A stretch of DNA of 64,000 bases from JAEXOD01 sp964652025. GTDB lineage: Bacteria > Bacteroidota > Ignavibacteria > Ignavibacteriales > Melioribacteraceae. Shown piece after piece: positions 53,623-60,410 of this stretch; position 1 is the first letter of the stretch; each line of letters begins with the position of its first letter. The stretch lies in the NCBI GenBank assembly GCA_964652025.1, contig CAZYZX010000003.1, forward strand, positions 258,048 through 322,047. The letters run 5' to 3'. A program made the position numbers and the translations under genes. The notes under the pieces were generated by a model, which saw only the letters and a list, made by a program, of their open reading frames with translations, had not been told where the DNA came from and made no database searches.

Positions 53623-54635
53623 ACTCCAACCTCTTCCTTTGGATTTTTCTTTTTTAACCAGCTCATCATAGAACGCAGTTTAGAGCCAACAACTTCTATA
53701 ATATGCTCTTTATTTTCTTTACGTAACTGTTCCATGTTTTTTAAGCCTGTTTCGTTTTCCTTTTTCCATTCCTCCGCAAAGCTACCATCTTGTATTTCTG
53801 TTAATATTTTTTTCATCTCTTTTTTAGTTTCTTCGGTAATAATTCTTTTTCCGCGTGTCATACCACCATACTCTGCAGTATCACTAACCGAGTAGTTCAT
53901 TCTGCTTAGTCCTCCTTCGTAGTAAAGGTCTACAATTAGTTTTAGCTCGTGCATACACTCAAAATAAGCTAGCTCCGGGGGGTAACCAGCTTCTGTTAGT
54001 ACTTCAAATCCTGCTTTTATTAATTGTGCAGAGCCACCACATAAAACAGCTTGCTCGCCAAATAAGTCGGTTTCTGTTTCGTCCTTAAATGTTGTTTCTA
54101 TTACCCCCGCTTTTGTTCCTCCAATCCCATGTGCCCAAGCTAAAGCCATCTGTTTTGTATCACCTGTGTAATCTTGGTATACTGCTATTAAACATGGTAC
54201 GCCAGTATTTTCTAAATAGGTGCGCCTTACTAAGTGACCAGGACTTTTAGGCGCAATCATCATTACATTTACATTTTCGGGTGGCACAATCCATTTATAA
54301 TGTATATTAAAACCATGCGCAAAAACTAAAGTTTTACCTTCTGTTAAATATGGCTTAATGGAATCTTCATATACTGCTTTTTGGTGTTGGTCTGGCAAAA
54401 GAACCATAATAACATCACACTGTTTGCATGCATCCGCAACGGTGTAAACTTTTAGCCCGGCGTTTTCTGCTTTTTGCCAACTTGCACTCTCTTTCCTTAA
54501 TCCAACACAAACATCTAAGCCACTATCTAATAAATTTAGTGCATGTGCATGTCCTTGACTTCCAAAACCTAATACAGCAATTTTTTTGTTCTTTAAATAA
54601 TCTAACGATGCGTCGCTTTCGTAATAAACTTTCAT
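53619..54635 (-). CDS. ilvC: Ketol-acid reductoisomerase
   Basis: NADPH- and Mg-dependent isomeroreductase of Ile/Val synthesis. The 338-residue class I (short) form has an N-terminal Rossmann motif 'IAVLGFGSQGHAHALNL' (about 18-34), then 'GLRKESASWQKA' with the phosphate-binding residues, 'MIAPKSPGHLVRRTY', the metal site 'DLFGEQAVLCGG' and 'SDTAEYG'. I start at ATG 54635, which has an AAAGAGGT site; upstream in-frame ATG 54689 lies inside ilvN and adds 18 unmatched residues. Confidence 0.97.
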   Translation of the reverse strand: MKVYYESDASLDYLKNKKIAVLGFGSQGHAHALNLLDSGLDVCVGLRKESASWQKAENAGLKVYTVADACKQCDVIMVLLPDQHQKAVYEDSIKPYLTEGKTLVFAHGFNIHYKWIVPPENVNVMMIAPKSPGHLVRRTYLENTGVPCLIAVYQDYTGDTKQMALAWAHGIGGTKAGVIETTFKDETETDLFGEQAVLCGGSAQLIKAGFEVLTEAGYPPELAYFECMHELKLIVDLYYEGGLSRMNYSVSDTAEYGGMTRGKRIITEETKKEMKKILTEIQDGSFAEEWKKENETGLKNMEQLRKENKEHIIEVVGSKLRSMMSWLKKKNPKEEVGV

Positions 54636-54645
54636 TTTTACCTCT

Positions 54646-55158
54646 TTAATTGGATGGATACTCTTTTTTACTAAATTTAACTTGTTCACCTCTTGGTAAT
54701 GCTACCGTGCCACTCCTTGCTAATTCTTTTATTCCAAATGGGTGTAGTACATTAAGTAATGCGTCTATTTTTTGCGGTGGTCCTGTAACTTCCATAATAA
54801 CAGATTTATTATTTATATCTACTATATTCCCCCTAAAAATATCGCATATATTTTTTATCTCTTCTAACGAGCGTTTTTTGTAATCTACCTTTATTAGTGC
54901 AAGCTCGCGCTCAATGTGGTTAACATCTGTTAAATCTACTACTTTAATAGTATCTATTAACCTATTTAATTGCTTAACCACTTGGTCTATAATTTGGCTA
55001 TCGCCTTCGGTCACTATTGTCATTCTGCTTATTTCAGAAATCTCTGTCTCGCCTATTGATATACTACGAATGTTAAATCCTTTTCCACTAAACATTGTTG
55101 CTACTCTATCAAAGGCACCAAAACGATTTTCTACCAAAACAGATATTATATGCTCCAT
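54646..55158 (-). CDS. ilvN: Acetolactate synthase regulatory (small) subunit
   Basis: Regulatory subunit that activates acetolactate synthase and confers valine feedback. The 170-residue protein has an N-terminal ACT domain ('ISVLVENRFGAFDRVATMFSGKGFNIRSI' region with 'NRFGAFDRVATMFSGKGFNI', about 8-27) and a C-terminal AHAS_small domain ('VIMEVTGPPQKIDALLNVL'). The ATG follows the ilvB stop directly (TAA-ATG), which ensures matched synthesis of the two subunits. Confidence 0.95.
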   Translation of the reverse strand: MEHIISVLVENRFGAFDRVATMFSGKGFNIRSISIGETEISEISRMTIVTEGDSQIIDQVVKQLNRLIDTIKVVDLTDVNHIERELALIKVDYKKRSLEEIKNICDIFRGNIVDINNKSVIMEVTGPPQKIDALLNVLHPFGIKELARSGTVALPRGEQVKFSKKEYPSN

Positions 55159-56877
55159 TTATAAAATATTCTCCGGATTTAATTGCTTTAATAACATTTC
55201 ACTAATAGAAGCGCCTGCTGGTACCATTGGAAATACCATATCATCTTTTACTACCTTAAATTCTATTAAAACTGGTCTATCTTTTACTGCTAATGCCTTT
55301 TCTAATAAATTCCTCACCTCTTTTGGATTATCTGTTGAGTATGATTCAATACCAAATGCTTCTCCTAATTTTACAAAATCTGGGTTGGAGTCGCTTAAAT
55401 CTGTAAAACTATATTTTTCTTTATGGAAAAGCTCTTGCCACTTCCTTACCATTCCTAAAAAGCCGTTATTAATAATTATAAAAATTATTGGTAGTTTATT
55501 ACTTACGGCTGTTATAAGCTCTTGCATATTCATTTGGAAACCGCCATCACCACTAATAGAAATTACGCGCCTATTCATATTTTCTAATGCAAAGCTTGCA
55601 CCAATTGCTGCCGGCACACTAAAGCCCATTGTGCCTAATCCACCACTTGTTATTAACGAACGTGGAAAGTTAAATTTATAATACTGCGCAATCCACATTT
55701 GATGTTGACCTACATCGGGCACAATTACTGCATCACCATTCGTTAATTCTGATAATTGCTCTATAACATACTCTGTATGCAATCTGCCATCGTTATCATC
55801 GTAAACTAAAGGGCATTCATCTTTCCACTTGTAAATCATGTTCCACCAATCATTTAAATCTGGTTTTTGCTTCATCTCAATCATTAATTCTGCTAAAATA
55901 TGTTTTACATCGCCAACAATTGGTAAATCCACAACCACATTTTTATCAATAGCTGCCGGGTCTATATCAACTTGAATTTTGAACGCATTTTTTGCAAATG
56001 TTTCTACCTTTCCTGTAACTCTATCATCAAAGCGAGCACCTAAAGCAACTAAAACATCGCAATTTTGGACTGCTAAATTTGCGTAATAAGTGCCATGCAT
56101 CCCTAACATGCCTAAATGTTGTTCATCTGTGCTTGGGAATGCACCCAACCCTTGCAACGTTGTTGTTACCGGTAAATTATATGTTTTTGCTAATAATTTT
56201 AATTCTTCGTTGCCACCGCTCATTACCACTCCACCACCAACATAAAGTAATGGTCTTTTTGCTGTGCTTAAAATTTCTGCAGCTTTTTTAATTTGGTATG
56301 AATGACCTTTATATGTAGGCTTATACCCTCTTATTTCTACATCATTTGGATACTCAAAGTAACATTCACTATTTATCATATCTTTTGGTAAATCTACCAC
56401 AACAGGTCCTGGTCTACCTGTAGATGCTATATAAAATGCTTTTTTTATTGTTGGGGCTAATTCTTCAACTTTTCTTACTAAAAAATTATGTTTTGTAATA
56501 GGTCTAGTTATTCCTATTATGTCCACTTCCTGAAAAGCATCGTTACCAATTAAGTGGCTTGCAACTTGACCCGTAAAAACAACAAGAGGCACAGAATCCA
56601 TAAAAGCATCTGCAATACCAGTAACAGAATTAGTAGCACCGGGGCCAGATGTAACCAACGCTACACCAACTTTACCCGTTGCTTTTGCGTATCCTTCTGC
56701 CATATGTATTGCCCCTTGCTCGTGACGCACTAAAATATGTCTTAAAAAATCTATGTCATATAGCTTTTCATATATCTTAATAACTGCACCACCAGGATAA
56801 CCAAATATTGTATCTACTTTTTCTGCCCTTAAACACTCAAAAAAGATATCGGCTCCGCTTAATAGCTTCTTTTCCAT
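55159..56877 (-). CDS. ilvB: Acetolactate synthase catalytic (large) subunit
   Basis: TPP- and FAD-dependent synthase making acetolactate and acetohydroxybutyrate. The 572-residue protein contains the catalytic Glu region 'LVRHEQGAIHMAEGYA' (about 49-64), 'GPGATNSVTGIADAFMDSVP', an FAD middle domain and the TPP motif 'SGDGGFQMNMQELITA' with 'NNGFLGMVRKWQ' (about 425-480). All cofactor motifs are complete. It follows ilvD by 18 bp. Confidence 0.97.
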   Translation of the reverse strand: MEKKLLSGADIFFECLRAEKVDTIFGYPGGAVIKIYEKLYDIDFLRHILVRHEQGAIHMAEGYAKATGKVGVALVTSGPGATNSVTGIADAFMDSVPLVVFTGQVASHLIGNDAFQEVDIIGITRPITKHNFLVRKVEELAPTIKKAFYIASTGRPGPVVVDLPKDMINSECYFEYPNDVEIRGYKPTYKGHSYQIKKAAEILSTAKRPLLYVGGGVVMSGGNEELKLLAKTYNLPVTTTLQGLGAFPSTDEQHLGMLGMHGTYYANLAVQNCDVLVALGARFDDRVTGKVETFAKNAFKIQVDIDPAAIDKNVVVDLPIVGDVKHILAELMIEMKQKPDLNDWWNMIYKWKDECPLVYDDNDGRLHTEYVIEQLSELTNGDAVIVPDVGQHQMWIAQYYKFNFPRSLITSGGLGTMGFSVPAAIGASFALENMNRRVISISGDGGFQMNMQELITAVSNKLPIIFIIINNGFLGMVRKWQELFHKEKYSFTDLSDSNPDFVKLGEAFGIESYSTDNPKEVRNLLEKALAVKDRPVLIEFKVVKDDMVFPMVPAGASISEMLLKQLNPENIL

Positions 56878-56895
56878 TTTTTCCTCTTTTTTTAT

Positions 56896-58572
56896 TTATA
56901 ATTTTACTATTGCTCCAACGTTGGCAGATTTTACCATTTTGGCATATCTGCTTAAATAACCTTTAGTTATTTTGGGTGTAAATTCTTTTAGCTCTGCTAA
57001 TCTTTGGTTAATTTCTGTTTCGCTTAAATTTACATTTATGGATTTATTCGGTATATCTATTGTTATTAAATCACCATCTTTTAGTGCAGCAATTGGTCCT
57101 TTTGCTGCTGCTTCTGGACTAATATGCCCCACACATGCGCCACGCGTACCACCCGAAAAACGCCCATCTGTTATTAATGCTACTTTATCACCCAATCCTA
57201 AACCCATTATTGCACTTGTTGGGCTAAGCATCTCCGGCATGCCAGGACCGCCTGCTGGTCCTTCATATCTTATTACTACAACATCTCCCTCTTTTACCTT
57301 ATTGTTTAATATTCCTTCTAATGCTTCCTCTTGGCTTTCAAATATTTTTGCCTTTCCACTAAAAACAAGCATATTTTCTGATACTGCACCCGTTTTCACT
57401 ACACTGCCTTCGGGTGCTAAATTTCCAAAAAGTATTGCCAAACCACCTTTTGCAGAGTATGGATTATCAACCGGTCTAATTATACTGTAATCTTTTACTT
57501 CGCTCTCTTTTATATTTTCACCTAATGTTTTGCCTGTTACGGTTATGCAATCTAAGTTTAATGTCCCTTCTTTTTTACTAAGCTCGTTTAATATTGCAGA
57601 AATACCACCTGCTTTATCTACATCTTCCATATGCACAAATTTTGTTGCTGGGCTTACTTTACACAAATAGGGTACTTTTTCTGCTATATCATTTAAATAA
57701 TGTAAATCATATTCTATTCCCGCTTCATTTGCAATTGCAAGTGTGTGTAATATTGTGTTTGTGCTCCCTCCCATTGCCATATCTAATGCAAATGCATTAT
57801 GTAAGGAATTAAAATTTATTATATCTCTCGGCTTTATATCATTTTCTACCAAATAAATTATCTGTTTACCCGCCTGTTTAGCAAGCTCTTTTCGTTTGGG
57901 GTCTATTGCTAAAATAGTTCCATTACCCGGTAAAGCCATACCAAGTGCTTCGCTTAAGCAATTCATACTATTTGCTGTAAACATGCCAGCACAGCTACCG
58001 CAGGTGGGGCAACTATAGTTTTCTAATTCTTTTAATTCGTAATCGTTTATTTCACCCTTATTATATTTCCCCACTCCTTCAAAAACAGATATAAGGTCTA
58101 CCTTTTCCCCACTTGGTAATTTGCCAGATTTCATCGGGCCACCCGATACAAAAATTGCGGGGATGTTTAACCTAACCGCTGCCATCAACATACCGGGCAC
58201 AATTTTATCGCAATTGGTTATAAAAACTATTCCATCTAAGCGGTGTGCTTCTGCTACGGTTTCTACACTATCGGCTATTAGTTCCCTACTTGCAAGCGAG
58301 TATCTCATCCCTATATGCCCCATTGCTATTCCATCATCTACACCTATTGTGTTAAATTCAAATGGAACTCCACCCGCTTCTCTTACTGCTTCTTTAACTA
58401 TTTTTCCAAGTTCCCCTAAGTGTACATGACCTGGTATTAAATCGATATATGAATTGCATACTCCTATAAACGGTTTATTAAAATCACTATCAGATTTTAT
58501 TACTCCTGTAGCTTTTAATAAACTTCTATGGGGCGCTTTTTCATATCCCTTTTTAATTAAATCAGAACGCAT
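56896..58572 (-). CDS. ilvD: Dihydroxy-acid dehydratase
   Basis: Iron-sulfur dehydratase giving the 2-keto acids of Val and Ile. The 558-residue protein has 'GVCNSYIDLIPGHVHL', the cluster Cys in 'ITNCDKIVPGM' and 'SCPTCGSCAGMFTANSMNC' (core 'CGSCAGMFTANSMN'), and the C-terminal 'LITDGRFSGGTRGACVGHISPEA' (core 'DGRFSGGTRG'). It is the first structural gene of the nine-gene operon. Its ATG lies 120 bp downstream of the leader-peptide stop, right after the attenuator U-tract and a GTAGAGGTA ribosome-binding site. Confidence 0.97.
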   Translation of the reverse strand: MRSDLIKKGYEKAPHRSLLKATGVIKSDSDFNKPFIGVCNSYIDLIPGHVHLGELGKIVKEAVREAGGVPFEFNTIGVDDGIAMGHIGMRYSLASRELIADSVETVAEAHRLDGIVFITNCDKIVPGMLMAAVRLNIPAIFVSGGPMKSGKLPSGEKVDLISVFEGVGKYNKGEINDYELKELENYSCPTCGSCAGMFTANSMNCLSEALGMALPGNGTILAIDPKRKELAKQAGKQIIYLVENDIKPRDIINFNSLHNAFALDMAMGGSTNTILHTLAIANEAGIEYDLHYLNDIAEKVPYLCKVSPATKFVHMEDVDKAGGISAILNELSKKEGTLNLDCITVTGKTLGENIKESEVKDYSIIRPVDNPYSAKGGLAILFGNLAPEGSVVKTGAVSENMLVFSGKAKIFESQEEALEGILNNKVKEGDVVVIRYEGPAGGPGMPEMLSPTSAIMGLGLGDKVALITDGRFSGGTRGACVGHISPEAAAKGPIAALKDGDLITIDIPNKSINVNLSETEINQRLAELKEFTPKITKGYLSRYAKMVKSANVGAIVKL

Positions 58573-58593
58573 ATTACCTCTACTTTTTTTAAC

Positions 58594-58760
58594 AAAAAAA
58601 ATCGGATAAACCTTTGGGGCTCTTAGTCAACCCCTAAGATTTTTTGTAAAAGTAATATGTTTTATTTTTGGTTAGGGATTGACTAATAATATTAGCGTAA
58701 AATAATTAGTCCTAGTAGGTTAACCACTAGAATAATTAAGTTGCTAATAATAATCCCTAA
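58594..58760 (-). promoter_or_regulatory. Translational attenuator of the ilv/leu operon
   Basis: Three mutually exclusive segments are readable on the minus strand. Segment A, UUAGGGAUU (58760-58752), lies within leader codons. Segment D, AAUCCCUAA (58680-58672), follows the leader stop and pairs perfectly with A over 9 bp. Segment E, UUAGGGGUUGACUAA (58637-58623), pairs with the extended D (58686-58672) over 15 positions with one G-U. E also carries the GGGG (58634-58631) that pairs with GCCCC (58620-58616) in a terminator. Outer AAAAAAUC/GAUUUUUU arms and a U8 tract (58601-58594) close it. A stalled ribosome covering A would free D to sequester E and prevent termination. Confidence 0.82.
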
Positions 58761-58868
58761 TATGGTAATATCCGAGTTGTTAATTAATAACGAAAAATCA
58801 CCCTTTGCCGCAATAGCTTTTGCTGCGGTTACATTATATGGGGCAATATGTTTTTGGGTGTTTTTCAT
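58692..58868 (-). CDS. Ile/Leu/Val-rich attenuation leader peptide of the ilv/leu operon
   Basis: A 58-codon ORF starting at ATG 58868. The N-terminal half is ordinary (MKNTQKHIAPYNVTAAKAIA...). Residues 26-58 contain 10 Ile, 9 Leu and 2 Val in 33 positions, with runs such as 'ILGIII', 'NLIILVVNLLG' and 'LIILR'. It lies between a consensus promoter and ilvD, in the same orientation, and its stop precedes the antiterminator/terminator segments. This is the composition expected of an ilv leader peptide sensing all three branched-chain aminoacyl-tRNAs. It could alternatively be a tiny membrane peptide, but position and RNA structure argue for the leader role. Confidence 0.82.
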   Translation of the reverse strand: MKNTQKHIAPYNVTAAKAIAAKGDFSLLINNSDITILGIIISNLIILVVNLLGLIILR

Positions 58869-59126
58869 AATCTTATTATGCTAATATAAATTTTAAATTT
58901 TATTTGTCAAGTTAAATTTGCATAAATATACAATAATTTTTATAATTTTACCATTTTCTTTATAAGATTTATTAATTAATTTAGTTTAAGTTATTTTATT
59001 TACTTTATTTTTCACTTGTAAAATATAATAATATTCCATAATTTTGTATTAATAAGACTAAAAAGGTTATTTTATACTGTAAAATAATTATTCTAATTTT
59101 TAACCATAACTTAGAAACGTAAATAT
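58869..59126. other. Divergent intergenic region between the ilv leader and ccmC
   Basis: 258 bp of very AT-rich DNA holding the ilv promoter at its left end. The rest shows no ORF or RNA gene. An 8-bp inverted repeat, TTATTTTA-TACTG-TAAAATAA (59067-59087), lies 40 bp before ccmC and could be an operator, but its composition makes chance likely. Confidence 0.5.
58883..58910 (-). promoter_or_regulatory. Promoter of the ilv/leu operon
   Basis: On the minus strand TTGACA (58910-58905), a 16-bp spacer and TATATT (58888-58883) give a near-consensus sigma-70 promoter. The predicted start is only about 8 bp before the leader-peptide ATG, so the leader is nearly leaderless. Confidence 0.75.
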
Positions 59127-59840
59127 ATGAGTAATATATTAAAAGTAATACTATTTTTACTTATGACTTTTGTTATAATTGCGGGTATCGCTTTCCCCAT
59201 TGTAGAAGGAGCGCCACAACATTGGTATCAATATCCAATAATACCCGGTTTAGAAGAAAAAGCTAAAATAATATTTTTCCACGTTCCAACTGCTTGGCTT
59301 GCTGTTATTGCATTTTTTATGAGCATGTTTTATGGAATTAAATACTTGCGCACAGAAAATTTAGATAACGACGTAAAGTCATTTACCGCTATGCAATTAG
59401 GTATGATTTTTTGCATTTTAGCCACTGTTACCGGCAGCATTTGGGCTAAATTTACTTGGGGCGCTTTTTGGCATTGGGACCCACGCGAAACAAGTATTTT
59501 TATTTTACTTTTAATTTATGGCTCTCTATTTGCTTTGCGTAGCGCTATTGAAAATGAAAATAAAAAAGCTCGCTTAAGTGCTGTTTATAGCATTTTTGCT
59601 TTTTTAACCGTACCATTCTTTATTTTTATTATGCCACGTATTATGACTGGTTTACACCCCGGCAGCGCTAACGATACAAGCAGCGGGCCTGTGGTTAATT
59701 TCCATATGGATAAAAATATGTACCTTGTCTTCATCCTCTCTCTTATCGCTTTCACTATTCTTTACTACTGGATGTTTAGATTAGGTTATAAATCTTTTTT
59801 AGTTAAAGAAAAATTGAACAAAAAATTTATTGCGGAGTAA
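59127..59840 (+). CDS. ccmC: CcmC-type heme export / cytochrome c biogenesis protein
   Basis: A 237-residue membrane protein with six helices, in the CcmC/CcsA heme-handling family. The Trp-rich heme-binding signature is 'WGAFWHWDPRETS' (about 112-124). The flanking His residues are in 'KIIFFHVPTAWLAV' (His53 region) and 'MTGLHPGSA'. It loads heme onto CcmE at the periplasmic side. The sequence has features of both CcmC and CcsA ('WDPRET' is CcsA-like), but the ccmD-ccmE-ccmF neighbours decide for CcmC. First gene of the cluster. Confidence 0.92.
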   Translation: MSNILKVILFLLMTFVIIAGIAFPIVEGAPQHWYQYPIIPGLEEKAKIIFFHVPTAWLAVIAFFMSMFYGIKYLRTENLDNDVKSFTAMQLGMIFCILATVTGSIWAKFTWGAFWHWDPRETSIFILLLIYGSLFALRSAIENENKKARLSAVYSIFAFLTVPFFIFIMPRIMTGLHPGSANDTSSGPVVNFHMDKNMYLVFILSLIAFTILYYWMFRLGYKSFLVKEKLNKKFIAE

Positions 59841-59841
59841 A

Positions 59842-60006
59842 ATGGAAAACTTATTTGCTTTTTTAGAAAAAAATTCTATTTATATTGTTCTTTTTATTGT
59901 TCTTACTGTTTGGGTAGGAATTTTTGTGTTTCTGTTTAACTTAGAAAATAGATTAAAGAAAATTGAAAATGAATTAAAAAACGAGGATAACAACTATGAA
60001 AAGTAA
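59842..60006 (+). CDS. ccmD: CcmD-like small membrane protein
   Basis: A 54-residue protein with one membrane helix ('IYIVLFIVLTVWVGIFVFLF', about 13-32) and a charged C-terminal helix ('NLENRLKKIENELKNED'). It starts 1 bp after the ccmC stop and overlaps ccmE by 11 bp. Size, topology and position between ccmC and ccmE are those of CcmD, which helps release holo-CcmE from CcmC. Sequence similarity in this family is weak, so the call rests mostly on context. Confidence 0.8.
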   Translation: MENLFAFLEKNSIYIVLFIVLTVWVGIFVFLFNLENRLKKIENELKNEDNNYEK

Positions 60007-60382
60007 ATATATTTTTGGTGGTGTTATAATTGTCGTTTTCTTTTTTATTATGGGTTATCTTTTTACTCAAACAGATATTAAATACGAAAACGATTTTAGC
60101 AAAATAGTTAACAATACACACACCGTTAAAGCTACTGGTGCATGGGTAAAAAGTAAAAGCTATCAATTAGATAAAGTTAATAACATTTTCTCTTTTTACA
60201 TGGTAGATAACTTTGGGAAAGAAATTAAAGTTGTTTATAAAGGTTCTATACCTAATAATTTTGAAAGCTGCACAAGTGTGGTTGTTACTGGTAAATATAA
60301 AGATGGTCAGTTTGTTGCTACAGATATTTTAACTAAATGCCCTTCTAAATACGAAAGTCAAATGCCAAATCAACAATCTTAA
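59996..60382 (+). CDS. ccmE: Heme chaperone CcmE, CxxxY variant
   Basis: A 128-residue periplasmic heme chaperone with an N-terminal anchor helix (about 6-23) and an OB-fold core ('VKATGAWVKS', 'FSFYMVDNFGKEIKVVYKG', 'VVVTGKYKDGQFVATDIL'). Where classical CcmE has the covalent heme-binding HxxxY ('AKHDENY'), this protein reads 'TKCPSKY', that is C115-xxx-Y119. This Cys-type motif is known from archaeal and some deltaproteobacterial CcmE proteins. It is placed between ccmD and ccmF and matches the family length. Confidence 0.93.
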   Translation: MKSKYIFGGVIIVVFFFIMGYLFTQTDIKYENDFSKIVNNTHTVKATGAWVKSKSYQLDKVNNIFSFYMVDNFGKEIKVVYKGSIPNNFESCTSVVVTGKYKDGQFVATDILTKCPSKYESQMPNQQS

Positions 60383-60410
60383 ATTTTTTAACGTTTAATA
60401 AGGATTTTTA

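Noticed and set aside
54914..55681. 255-residue plus-strand frame across ilvN and ilvB
   Set aside because: It is antisense to two unambiguous genes and has no start site or family signature.
56972..57490. 172-residue plus-strand frame opposite ilvD
   Set aside because: It is antisense to ilvD; its Gly/Pro/Ser-rich sequence is the complement of conserved ilvD motifs.
59067..59087. 8-bp inverted repeat TTATTTTA-N5-TAAAATAA before ccmC
   Set aside because: It is made only of A/T in its arms in very AT-rich DNA; chance is likely and no regulator is indicated.
58573..59126. T-box or other riboswitch in front of ilvD
   Set aside because: No T-box motif or specifier-loop layout was found; the leader ORF and nested complementary segments explain the region better.
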